Shown: positions 29,063 through 38,746 of the stretch, in pieces | Layout: each line of letters begins with the position of its first letter | Numbering within the stretch: the first letter of the stretch is position 1 | Assembly (NCBI GenBank): GCA_008330645.1 | Contig: VLTN01000032.1 | Coordinates: 355,912-419,911, forward strand | DNA: 64,000 nt | Direction: 5' to 3' | From: Cafeteria roenbergensis | Lineage: Eukaryota > Sar > Bigyra > Bicosoecida > Cafeteriaceae | Made by a program: the position numbers and the translations under genes | The notes under the pieces: model-generated | Told to the model about the DNA's origin: nothing | Databases searched by the model: none | What the model saw: only the letters and a program-made list of their open reading frames with translations

Positions 29063-32000
29063 ATGCTGCGCACCGGAGCAGCCGCCGCCTCGCGCGGGGA
29101 TGCCCGCCTGCCTGCGCTCGCCCGCCGGCTCCCCCGGGCCTCCCCGGCGCTGGCCAGCGGCCCCGCCATGCCCCCCCGCTCGTCGGCCGTGGCCCGCGCG
29201 CCCGCCCCGGCGGTCTCTGCGGGGGCGCCCGCGCGCTTGGCGTCGACCGACGAGAGCAGCGCAGGCACTTCCGATTCCGCCCCCGTCGACCAGGAGTTCG
29301 TGTCCGACTACTTCGCGCCCCGCATTACCGGGGGCGACGAAGGGGGCTTCCTGACGTACGCGGCAGGGGCCGCCGCGGCGCCCTCGGGGGTCAGCGGCCG
29401 CACCCGGCCCTGGCGCCAGCTCCGCCAAGTTCAGGCTGCCATCAACGGGTTCCGCCTCCACCGGTACACCGTCCCGCACGGCGACGACTACACCAGCGAG
29501 ACCCTGGCGCGCGAGCTTCAGCGCCGCGAGACCCTGCGCAGCGCCACCGAGGCCTGGGCAGCGGACGACCGCGCCTGGGACGGCTTCGTCCATGCCTGGC
29601 TCACTGCCGTCGTGAACCAGCGCTACCGCCAGCTGGCCGCCTTCCGCTCCGCCATCGCCGAGTACAAGGCCGCCGGAAACGTCGGACAGCCCCCTCTCTC
29701 CGAGCTGGGGGTGGACGCCGTGGCCGGCGTGACCGAGGCCGAGGCGGCCGAGGCCGTCGAGCAGGCGGTCCTGGCGCTCAAGGCCGCCGAGACGCACGAG
29801 GCGCCCTCGGCCAAGCAGCTGCTGCGCGCCCAGCGCCAGCTCAGAGCGCTGCCCCCCGTTCGCATCACGTTCGAGGGCTTCGACGCCGCTGCTGCGGCCG
29901 CCGAGGGGCGGACCGTTCCCACGGAGATTCTGCTCGCCGAGGCGCCCTCTGGCGCCTCGCGCCTCACCGAGAGCCACGTCCCGTACGTGCTCCTGGAGCG
30001 CCTGCCCGAGGGCCTGGACGCGACCCCGCTGCTCGTCTCCGCCCGCCCGTCGCGCCGCCCCATGCCCGTCGAGGTGGACCCGACCAGCTACACCCTCGCC
30101 GCCCTGATGCAGATGCGCGACCCCGACCTCTCCATCGTGCGCGCCGTCTGGCGCCGCGAGGCCGGCCTCCCCGCGCCCCCCTCCCTGGCCGAGATGGCCC
30201 GCCTCTCGCGCCCCCTGGCCCCCGACGGGCCCGGCGCGGACCCCGCCAAGGCCTCCGCCGCCTGGCCCGCCCGCGAGGACACCTACGTGCTCCCCGCCGC
30301 GGGGCGCGACCCGGTGCAGTCCACCCGCGACACCGTCGAGGCGGCCTTCGAGACCTCCATGGACAAGCTCCTTGGCGGCCGCGGCGCCTCGGGCGCCCGC
30401 ATGGACGTCACCCAGTTCGCGCAGCGCTACTTCCCCGACAGCGGCCACGCCGAGCTCGCCCGCCAGGTCGCCGCCGACCGCCAGAGCGCCCTGGCCGTCG
30501 CCCAGGAGCCCGCGCTGCGCGAGCTCTCCGTCTCGGAGCCAGAGGACATGGCCAAGACGCTCATCAGCCTCGACCGCCCCTCCCCCTCGGTCCCGGGCCT
30601 CGCCGACCTCACCGGCGGCATGTCCGCCCGCAGGGCCTCCGGCCGCTCCCCTGCAGAGCAGGAGCGCGACCGCGCCGCGCTCGTCCTCGTGGGCCGCGTC
30701 CTGTCCGGCGAGGCGTCCGCCGACGAGGTGACGGCCGCCAACATCGTGGCCATGGAGGAGCTTCGCCGCGTGGGCCTCGGCGGGCCCTCGCACATCCACG
30801 CGCAGGGTCCCGAGGCCGTGTCCTCCTGGCTCCTCCGCTCCACCCTCGGCAACGACGCCGCCACCGAGGCCGAGGCCGTGGCCCGCGACATCAAGCGCGC
30901 CGTCGCCGCTGCCAGGGCCGAGGCTGCTGAGGCCGAGGCCGCCGGCCGGCCGGTCAGCGACATTGCTCGCCGCTGGATCGCCCGCGACGAGGCCCAGCGC
31001 AAGCTCGCCAGCGAGCTCACGCGCCGCGGCGTGGCCAAGTTCACGCCCAAGAGCGCCGGCGCCGCCGCCGTGCGCAACGGCAAGCGCGGCCCCATCGACA
31101 TCGCCGACGCCGTGCACTCGCTGCCGGCCGCCGACCGCCGCGCCCTGGCCGACGACCCCGCCGCCACCATGCTCGGCGCCGTCCACGCCCGCATCACGGC
31201 CGACGCTGCCGCCAACGAGCGCCGCGCCGCGGCAATGTCGCTGCGCATGGCCGGCGCCTCCGTCGCCGCCGAGCACGAGGCCGCTGCGGACCGCATCACG
31301 GCCCAGTCGGAGGGCTCCATCCGCCCCCCCGAGGCGGCCGACGGCGAGTCCATGCTCCGCAACAGCGCCGAGGCCTCGAGCATGATTGACCGCTTCCTCC
31401 TGACCGGCGCCACCTGGGACGCCGCGGGCATCACCAAGGGCGCCCTCGCCGACCCCGCCGGCGCCGCCTGGGAGCGGGAGGAGAAGGCCAACCAGCGCCG
31501 CAAGCGCCGCGGCAAGGACGACGGCAGCGGCGTCGGCGTGGACCGCCTCGCCACCACGGACGGCCCGCTCGGCCCCGGCGACAAGCCCGGAGAGTCGCTC
31601 TGGCCGGACTCGCTCATCTTCGTGCCCGCCTCGGAGGTCATGCCGGCCGAGGCCGAGGAGGTGCTCCGCGGCGGCGCGCAGGCCGTCCGCGCCTACCACG
31701 ACGCCATGGCCCGCTCCGGCTCCTGGCTCGAGCACGACGCGGAGGAGCTCCGCTCCCGGCCCGCGGGCCGCACCCTCGGCGAGTGCGTCGCCGAGTACCG
31801 CCGCGCCGTCAAGGCGGCCGGCGCCGGCGCCAGCGAGGAGGAGGTCCGCAAGCTCGTCAGCATCGAGACGGCGGAGATGATCGACGCCCTGGACAAGCAC
31901 AAGGAGGACCCGCTCGCCCTCGTGCAGGCCGTGCTCTCCGCCCGCGTGCGCCGCGCGCGCGCCATCAAGGACCCGGCCATGGGCTTCGGCGACCGGCTTG

Positions 32001-35000
32001 CCCCGCTCGACTCGGTCGACCAGCCCGCCGCGCTCAAGGCGCTCCGCCGCTGGTCGGGCGTCTTCGGCGGCCGCACCGTCGTGGACTACCTCGTCGGCCG
32101 CAAGCCCCTCGACACCGCGCCGCACCTGCTCAGGCCGGACATCCGCCGCGTTCTCGGCGCCCGCGAGTCCGCGCGCCTCACCGCCGAGCGCCGCCTCATC
32201 GCGCGCAGCGCCTCGCAGCGCTTCCGCAACGAGGCCGACGTCGTTGTGCCCCCCAAGGTCTTTGACGCGTTCATCCGCGCCACGGACCCGTTCCTCGGCT
32301 CCATGGCCAAGCGCGCCGCCGACAGGCAGGGCTCCTTCCTCACGGACCTGCTCGCCCGCCTCGAGACGGGCGCGGCCCGCATCGCGCAGCGCGACTACGA
32401 CCTCATGGTCAAGCCTGGCGCCTCCACCGACAACGCCGACGCCGTCCGCATTCGCGACAGCATCCGCAAGGCCGTCGACGACGCCATTTCCACCAGCGCC
32501 GAGGGCGAAGCTCGCGCCGCCATCGTCGACTCGCAGAGCTTCCGCGCCCGCGAGGTCATCGAGGCGGCCAGGCTGCGCGCCACCGAGCTCGCCGCCGCCG
32601 GCCACACGGCCGAGGCCGTGCTGGCTGCCAAGGAGGCCCTGCTGGTGCTGGCCGGCGAGCAGGACCCCTCGGGCGCGAGCCACGACGACCCCCGTCTCGT
32701 CGCCGAGGCGCAGCTCGTCAACAAGACGGCCGACTCGGCCCGCGCCGAGGCCGAGGCCTACGCCGACGAGCTCGGCATCGCCATGGACGACCCGCGCCGC
32801 GCCTCCTTCATCGAGTCCGCCTCCACGACCATGCGCCGCGCGGCTCTGGCGCACGCCAAGGCGCGCTGGAGCGCCATCGAGGACCGCGAGGCGTGGGTCG
32901 CGCCGGACATCGCCGCTGCGTCCAGCCGCGGCAAGGCCCTCCGCTCCTCCCTCAAGGCCAGCCCGTCGCTGGTCGTGGCGGCGCTCGACATGCAGGCCGC
33001 CCGGGCAGGCACCCCCGAGGCCCTCCCCGAGGGCAGCGTCAAGTCCTTCGCCGACTGGCGCTTCGCCAGCGAAGAACTCGCGCCGCAGGCGGTTCGCGAT
33101 GCCGAGGCCGAGTACGTGACGCAGTACGACTCCCTCGTGGCGTTTGTGGGCGCAGGCCACGAGAGCGGCGTGGAGGCCCTGCGCCTCTCGGCCGAGACGG
33201 AGCCGCTCAAGCAGAAGCTCCTCGCTGCCGAGAAGGGCAGCGACGCCAGCCTGGCCGCCATTCGCAGCGAGGCGGAGGCGGCGGCCGAGCTCTCCGACGA
33301 GGAGGCGGCCCTGCAGAGCCTCGAGGCCCTGCTCAAGGCTGAGGGCGCCGCCTGGGACCGCGAGGCCGACGCCATCGGCAGCGACGGCGAGGCCGCCCCT
33401 GCGTACAAGCCGCTCACCCAGGAGGACCGCGACTTTGTGCTGGAGGCGCGCCGCCGCTACAAGGCTGTTGCCGCAGCCAAGCAGGCCTTCCACGCGGAGG
33501 TGCGCTCCCTGATGGAGCTCTGCGCCGCGGCAGAGGCGGCCACTGACGGCACGCGCGCAGCCACGGGCGCCGGCTCCGGCTCCGGCTCTGACGACGGCCG
33601 CATGGTCCTCTCCGCTCGCAGGCAGGCCTTCCTGGAGAAGTACGGCCTTGAGCCCACTGCGCAGCTCGTGGCGGCGGCCAAGGCGGCGGCGGCCCGCGCA
33701 GCCGACGTCCTCGAGGGCGGCAGCTCGGCCTTTGCCGCCGAGGCCGACGCAACCGTCTCGACCAACGCCGCTGCGGCGGGCGCCGCCCCCAACCACGTGG
33801 TGGTGAGCAGCGCGGACACGACGCTCGCTCCCGCCGAGGACGAGTACCTTCGCCGCGCGGCGTTCATGGCCGACGGCGACCTCGTGCCGCTCGGCCCCGC
33901 CGAGGGCTTCAACGACGGGCTCGGCACCGTCGGCGTGCCTCCCATCTTTGCCCGCGCCGCGCAGGCGCTGCGCAGCAAGAGCAAGTTCGCCGGCGGCGTC
34001 GCTGACGGCAGCTTCGACCCCTTCGTGGCCGCCGCCAGGCAGCTCGCCGCCGAGGGCCTCACGGGCGAGGGCACCGTGGAAGGCCTGCTCGCCGAGATGG
34101 AGAGCAGCGGCTCCGCCGCCGAGGACCTCGCCGGCACCGACGCGGAGGAGGAGGCGGCGGCGGCGATGCTCGAGGGCTCCGACGCCGAGGCGGCCGACTC
34201 TGCGGCCGCCTTTGTCGCCGGGGGAACCGAGGCCGGAGACGCGCAGGCTGGCTCCGACGCTGAGGCCGCTGCCGCGACTGCCGCCGGCCAGCCCGACGCC
34301 GAGGAGCCGGAGGAGGACAAAGGCCCCAGCCTGTCGGACGAGGAGCTGGAGCGCGTCGGCTTCAAGGCCTCGTTCGACTCTGCCCTCCGGGCGTCCGGCA
34401 TCGCCGCGGGCGAGGACGCCATCGTGAGCGACGACGACGGGCCCGGGCTGGAGGGCTACGACGACGACGGCATCGGCAGCGTCTTCAGCGACGAGGAGCG
34501 GCAGGGCGACGGCGCGATGCCCGACGCCAGCGGCCCTGTGGACTACCCGCACGGCCTGACCCCGGCCCGCATGGGCGAGGGCGAGGGCAGCGACGGGGAG
34601 GGCGTCACTGGCGTCATGGTGGACGACGACGAGCTCCTCCACGGCGAGGCGCGCGCCGGCGCCGACGCCTACGTTGGAAGCGACACCGACGTCGACGCCT
34701 CCGACGGCCCCACCGACCCGCTGCACGCCGACGACCGCCGCACCTTCTACGGCTACATGGAGGACGACGGCCTGCACCAGAACGAGGTGCCCGCCATCTT
34801 GGAGCCCGGCCTGATCAAGCTCGCCGCCGACGCGGACGCCGAGGCGCAGATCGCGAGCATGGCCCGCCGCGCCGACGCCGTCCTCTCGGGCGCAGACACC
34901 ATGGCGGGCCTGGACGCCCAGGCCAAGGTGGCCCTTCGCAAGCAGCTCCTGGCAGCCAAGGCGGCGCTGAACGCGGGCGCCAGCGAGGTGGTCGACATCT

Positions 35001-38000
35001 TCGCGGCCCGCGGCGCCCCCCTCGACGCTGAGGAGGCCAAGGCCGTCATCGACTCGGTCGACGCGCAGTTTGGCCCGCAGGGCGCCACCCCCGACGCCGA
35101 GCGCCGTTCCATCATGCTCGCCGTGGTTCACGAGGAGCAGCAGCGCCTCGCCGAGGGCCGGCCCTACGGCCAGCCCAGCTCCATCTTCCGCGAGGTGTTC
35201 CGCGGCACCGCGCTCGGCAGCCAGATCGACGCCCAGCTCGCCTCGCACGGCCTCCACGCCGCGGCGCCTGGCTCGGCCTTTGTGCCCTCGACGCAGCTGG
35301 ACAACGCCAACTGGCGCGCCAACGGGGCGGTCGCAGCGGCCGACACGATCCTCAACGCCCCCGTCTCGGACGACGCCCGCGCGGCCGCCATCCTGGACCT
35401 GGCGGACGGCTCCGTGTCCGTCGTGGACCGCTTCGCGCTCAACGCGGCCCGGCGCTTCCTTGCCGCCTCCTACGGCGGCGACGAGGAGCAGGCGGCCGCC
35501 ACCGCCGCCGCCGCCGCTGCCGCTGCTGCTGCTGAGGCCGCGGCGTCGGCGGCCGCGGCTGGAGCGGCCGACGCGGGCCCCGAGCCTGGCACCGTGCTTC
35601 GTGTGCTGCCCGCCGGCCGGCCCATGAGCGCCGACGAGGAGATCGTGGCAACCCGCGGGCGCGTGGCCCGCGCCTCGGACGCCCTCGCCACGCAGCTCTT
35701 CGCCGTGGCTGACGAGGCCGCCGGCGAGCTTGCCACGCACCAGTGGAACGGCTGGGCGGACCCCACCGACAGCCTCTTCGCCGAGGACGGTGTCACCACC
35801 GTGCCGGACATCGAGCTGGACGTGCACCTCGTGCCCATGCACGGCATCCAGGCGTTTGCGGCGGCCAACCGCCACTCGGCTGGCCTGGAGCTGGCCGCCC
35901 GCTCCGCCTCGGCAGAGCAGCTCATCACCCGCATGGGCGTGTCCGTCGGCGACTGGAGCGAGATCGCCTCCACCGTCGCGGCCTCGGAGGCCGCGCTTGC
36001 CCTCGCCCGCGACCGCGCTGGGCGCGACATGCCTGCCGGCACTGCGCTGCTCCCCCGCGGCGGCGGGCCCCAGTCTTCGCACGGCGCCACCAACCCCGAC
36101 GGCACCGTGCGGCCGATCGAGCGCAGGGACCTCGCCGAGGACGACATCGCGGCCGAGCTCCTCGAGGGCGCGCCCCTGGCCGCCTCGCGCGACCCGCGCC
36201 TCGCCAGCCTCGTCCGCGCGGCCGCCGGCGCTCTTGAGCAGGCTGGCGCCGCCGACGGCAAGCTTCAGCGCCTGCTGTCCGCGCCGGCGCACGAGGTCGT
36301 GATCCGCGCGGCGGCGGCGTCCCCGTGGAACAACGTCACAGCCGACCAGAGCGCTGCTGGCGGCGACGGTAGCGGCGCACCCGGCGCCGGCGCCGGCTCT
36401 CTCGACGACGCTTCCATCGGCTCGTCCTTCGTGGGCGGGCCCGGGGGCAACGAGGAGCAGGACCTGGCCATGCTCATGCGCGCCGCCGCAGACGACGCGG
36501 AGCGCTCCGGTGCCCAGTCCCGCGGCCTCGGCCTCGAGGGCATCGCGTCCGACGTGCCCAAGCCCACCCTCGTCGAGACGCAAGAGGCCGTCGCTGCCCG
36601 CCTCGCCTCGGGCGTGACGGAGGCCGCGGCCGACGCGGCCTTTGCCAAGGCCGCAGACGCGGAGGTGGACCTTGCCAAGCGGGCCGCGGCCGCGGCCACC
36701 GGTGCCATCTACACCATGCCAGGCGGCGCCGGCGAGATGCCCAATGCTTGGGTCGGCGGCCCCGACCTCGGCCGCACCACCACCATGGCAGCGCGCCTGC
36801 GTCGCGCGGAGCCGATGCTCGGCGGCGCCGGCTCGGAGCGCCGCACCACGCTGGACCTCTTCACCGGCAAGGCGGGCCTGGGTGCCCGCCAGCAGCCGTG
36901 GGACCTGCACCACTCGATCAACTACGAGACGCACCACTACCGCATGCTCGAGGCCGTCGAGCACCGCGACCTCGACATGGCCCTCCTCATCTTCCGCAAC
37001 GCCATCACGCGCCGCGGCGTCCGGGCCATGCTGAGCGGCCGGGACGACGTCAAGCGCGCCGAGGGGGACATCCGCGGCACCGGAGACTTTGGCGACGAGC
37101 CCGACTGGCTGGCGGCCAACATCCTCCTCGACGCAGCAGCCCGCTCGCGCACCCCCGCCGTGGCGGACGAGGTGCTGCTTCACATCGCGCGCCGTGGCGG
37201 AGAGCTCGGCCACGACCAGCTCAGCCTGTTGCTCAAGGGGGCCACCCTCCGTGGCGACCTCTGGGAGGCCAGGCGCTGCTACAGCCTCATCACGTCAGAC
37301 TGCAAGGGCGGCCCGACCCTCGCGGACCACACGGCCATGATGGCTGCGCAGTTCTACGCCGGCCGCCACGCCCAGGCCATCGCCACGCTCAACCACGTCA
37401 TCCGCAACGGGGAGACCCCCACCTCCCACATGTTCTCCCTCGCGTTCCGCTACCTCTCGCGCGACGGCAAGTTCGAGGAGCTCCACCATGTGTGGCGCAC
37501 TCTGCGCTCCACTCCTGGAGCCAAGCCCGGAGGCCGCACGCTGGCCCGCCTCCTCCGCGCCTTTGCCCGCGGCGGCCGCCTTGACGACGCGTGGGAGGTC
37601 TTCCTCGCCATGCGCTCGGGCGCTCACGGCCGGCTGGTGCCGGACCGCGACACCCTGGTGATTTTGTTCAACATGCTTGTCGAGAGCAAGCGCGTCGACC
37701 ACGCCAAGCGCATGCTCGCGTTCATGGACGCGCTGGGCCACCTCGGCCCGCGCCGCGACTCGGCGCAGTACCGCGCGCGCGTGCGCAGCGGGGACGTGGA
37801 CGCGGCCATGCAGCTGCGTGACGACCTCGAGGCCTGCCTGGAGTCGCTCGACGGGACCAAGTCTTGGATGGGCGACCGCCTGCGGGTGCGCGGTCCCGTG
37901 GACAAGTTTGTCCGCTACGGCATCCCCTTCCACCCCGAGGATGCTGTCGAGGACAAGCGCCGCTGGGCAGCCGTGTGGCAGCGCATGGCGGTGGACGTCG

Positions 38001-38146
38001 GCACCACCGACGCCTTCTTTGGGGACGACTTTGGCCGGACGCTTGCCGACGACAACAGCTTTACCATGCCCGACGAGCGGCCGTACGAGGAGTCCATGGA
38101 GGACCGCCTCGAGGAGCTGGCTGCCGACCGCGAGTTCCGCGCTTGA
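29063..38146 (+). CDS. Giant pentatricopeptide-repeat protein, probable mitochondrial
   Basis: 3,027 residues in one exon. The frame is open upstream to 28403, but ATG 29063 opens a typical mitochondrial presequence: MLRTGAAAASRGDARLPALA, Arg/Ala/Ser-rich and almost free of acidic residues for about 65 residues. A long helical, alanine-rich body follows with no family I can name. An acidic disordered stretch lies at about 1650-1900. The C-terminal part, about 2620-2930, holds roughly six helical-pair repeats of PPR type, for example LDMALLIFRNAITRRGV, LWEARRCYSLITSD, RLDDAWEVFLAMRSG and RVDHAKRMLAFMDALG. PPR arrays bind organellar RNA. A role in mitochondrial RNA processing or as a mitoribosomal factor is inference. 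The antisense strand is open for 2,939 codons here, a composition effect. Confidence 0.88.
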   Translation: MLRTGAAAASRGDARLPALARRLPRASPALASGPAMPPRSSAVARAPAPAVSAGAPARLASTDESSAGTSDSAPVDQEFVSDYFAPRITGGDEGGFLTYAAGAAAAPSGVSGRTRPWRQLRQVQAAINGFRLHRYTVPHGDDYTSETLARELQRRETLRSATEAWAADDRAWDGFVHAWLTAVVNQRYRQLAAFRSAIAEYKAAGNVGQPPLSELGVDAVAGVTEAEAAEAVEQAVLALKAAETHEAPSAKQLLRAQRQLRALPPVRITFEGFDAAAAAAEGRTVPTEILLAEAPSGASRLTESHVPYVLLERLPEGLDATPLLVSARPSRRPMPVEVDPTSYTLAALMQMRDPDLSIVRAVWRREAGLPAPPSLAEMARLSRPLAPDGPGADPAKASAAWPAREDTYVLPAAGRDPVQSTRDTVEAAFETSMDKLLGGRGASGARMDVTQFAQRYFPDSGHAELARQVAADRQSALAVAQEPALRELSVSEPEDMAKTLISLDRPSPSVPGLADLTGGMSARRASGRSPAEQERDRAALVLVGRVLSGEASADEVTAANIVAMEELRRVGLGGPSHIHAQGPEAVSSWLLRSTLGNDAATEAEAVARDIKRAVAAARAEAAEAEAAGRPVSDIARRWIARDEAQRKLASELTRRGVAKFTPKSAGAAAVRNGKRGPIDIADAVHSLPAADRRALADDPAATMLGAVHARITADAAANERRAAAMSLRMAGASVAAEHEAAADRITAQSEGSIRPPEAADGESMLRNSAEASSMIDRFLLTGATWDAAGITKGALADPAGAAWEREEKANQRRKRRGKDDGSGVGVDRLATTDGPLGPGDKPGESLWPDSLIFVPASEVMPAEAEEVLRGGAQAVRAYHDAMARSGSWLEHDAEELRSRPAGRTLGECVAEYRRAVKAAGAGASEEEVRKLVSIETAEMIDALDKHKEDPLALVQAVLSARVRRARAIKDPAMGFGDRLAPLDSVDQPAALKALRRWSGVFGGRTVVDYLVGRKPLDTAPHLLRPDIRRVLGARESARLTAERRLIARSASQRFRNEADVVVPPKVFDAFIRATDPFLGSMAKRAADRQGSFLTDLLARLETGAARIAQRDYDLMVKPGASTDNADAVRIRDSIRKAVDDAISTSAEGEARAAIVDSQSFRAREVIEAARLRATELAAAGHTAEAVLAAKEALLVLAGEQDPSGASHDDPRLVAEAQLVNKTADSARAEAEAYADELGIAMDDPRRASFIESASTTMRRAALAHAKARWSAIEDREAWVAPDIAAASSRGKALRSSLKASPSLVVAALDMQAARAGTPEALPEGSVKSFADWRFASEELAPQAVRDAEAEYVTQYDSLVAFVGAGHESGVEALRLSAETEPLKQKLLAAEKGSDASLAAIRSEAEAAAELSDEEAALQSLEALLKAEGAAWDREADAIGSDGEAAPAYKPLTQEDRDFVLEARRRYKAVAAAKQAFHAEVRSLMELCAAAEAATDGTRAATGAGSGSGSDDGRMVLSARRQAFLEKYGLEPTAQLVAAAKAAAARAADVLEGGSSAFAAEADATVSTNAAAAGAAPNHVVVSSADTTLAPAEDEYLRRAAFMADGDLVPLGPAEGFNDGLGTVGVPPIFARAAQALRSKSKFAGGVADGSFDPFVAAARQLAAEGLTGEGTVEGLLAEMESSGSAAEDLAGTDAEEEAAAAMLEGSDAEAADSAAAFVAGGTEAGDAQAGSDAEAAAATAAGQPDAEEPEEDKGPSLSDEELERVGFKASFDSALRASGIAAGEDAIVSDDDGPGLEGYDDDGIGSVFSDEERQGDGAMPDASGPVDYPHGLTPARMGEGEGSDGEGVTGVMVDDDELLHGEARAGADAYVGSDTDVDASDGPTDPLHADDRRTFYGYMEDDGLHQNEVPAILEPGLIKLAADADAEAQIASMARRADAVLSGADTMAGLDAQAKVALRKQLLAAKAALNAGASEVVDIFAARGAPLDAEEAKAVIDSVDAQFGPQGATPDAERRSIMLAVVHEEQQRLAEGRPYGQPSSIFREVFRGTALGSQIDAQLASHGLHAAAPGSAFVPSTQLDNANWRANGAVAAADTILNAPVSDDARAAAILDLADGSVSVVDRFALNAARRFLAASYGGDEEQAAATAAAAAAAAAAEAAASAAAAGAADAGPEPGTVLRVLPAGRPMSADEEIVATRGRVARASDALATQLFAVADEAAGELATHQWNGWADPTDSLFAEDGVTTVPDIELDVHLVPMHGIQAFAAANRHSAGLELAARSASAEQLITRMGVSVGDWSEIASTVAASEAALALARDRAGRDMPAGTALLPRGGGPQSSHGATNPDGTVRPIERRDLAEDDIAAELLEGAPLAASRDPRLASLVRAAAGALEQAGAADGKLQRLLSAPAHEVVIRAAAASPWNNVTADQSAAGGDGSGAPGAGAGSLDDASIGSSFVGGPGGNEEQDLAMLMRAAADDAERSGAQSRGLGLEGIASDVPKPTLVETQEAVAARLASGVTEAAADAAFAKAADAEVDLAKRAAAAATGAIYTMPGGAGEMPNAWVGGPDLGRTTTMAARLRRAEPMLGGAGSERRTTLDLFTGKAGLGARQQPWDLHHSINYETHHYRMLEAVEHRDLDMALLIFRNAITRRGVRAMLSGRDDVKRAEGDIRGTGDFGDEPDWLAANILLDAAARSRTPAVADEVLLHIARRGGELGHDQLSLLLKGATLRGDLWEARRCYSLITSDCKGGPTLADHTAMMAAQFYAGRHAQAIATLNHVIRNGETPTSHMFSLAFRYLSRDGKFEELHHVWRTLRSTPGAKPGGRTLARLLRAFARGGRLDDAWEVFLAMRSGAHGRLVPDRDTLVILFNMLVESKRVDHAKRMLAFMDALGHLGPRRDSAQYRARVRSGDVDAAMQLRDDLEACLESLDGTKSWMGDRLRVRGPVDKFVRYGIPFHPEDAVEDKRRWAAVWQRMAVDVGTTDAFFGDDFGRTLADDNSFTMPDERPYEESMEDRLEELAADREFRA

Positions 38147-38174
38147 TTGTGTGTGTGTGACTCTCTCTCCTTCG

Positions 38175-38237
<63 letters not shown>

Positions 38238-38746
38238 CCTCTCTCTCTCTCTTTGCGCCTCGCCCGGCGGCGCGCGCCTCGCAAATCTGGGTTTGGCCTG
38301 TCGTGCGAGAAACAGGCGAAGCACTCGCGCTCGCCGCATGCACACCCCGTCGACTTCCATCACCACACTCGTGCCCCGGCTTTGATTCGCTGCACGTTTT
38401 CACTCGAAGGCCGCCCCCGACCAATCACGGAACGCGGGTGGGCCGCGTCGTGCATAGCCCTCCTGCCAAGAGCAGTGAACCAGTCCCAGTTTGCGACGAT
38501 GCACGCGAGCCGCTCGAGCCAGCAACCGCGCCGTTGCGCAGCTGGCGACGACCCCGCACCGTCACAGGCGCCCCAGGGCCATGCAGCAATCATGCGTGAC
38601 ATGCAGTTCGTGTGAATTCCGGCATCGTGAGCTGCGCGGGTGATACAGTGTACCACGCGGCAGGGAAAGCCACGGCGGGAAGCAGAGTTTGGGTTGCCTG
38701 CCCGTTTCGCATGCATTCGCCGCGCAACAGTGGCTGCATTCGAGAG
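38147..38746. other. Convergent 3' interval with long (CT)n microsatellite
   Basis: 600 bp between the PPR and TmcB-like stops. A (TG)n stretch of about 5 units is followed by a (CT)n tract from about 38180 to 38252 with few interruptions. No gene is recognised. Confidence 0.7.

Noticed and set aside
28394-37213. 2,939-codon open frame antisense to the PPR gene
   Set aside because: Its sequence is low in any family signal and mirrors the codon structure of the plus-strand gene. In GC-rich coding sequence stop codons are rare on the opposite strand. The plus strand has a presequence and PPR motifs.
38160-38252. (CT)n tract as a CRISPR, telomeric or structural RNA element
   Set aside because: Plain dinucleotide microsatellite in a 3' flank with no spacer structure or telomere repeat.
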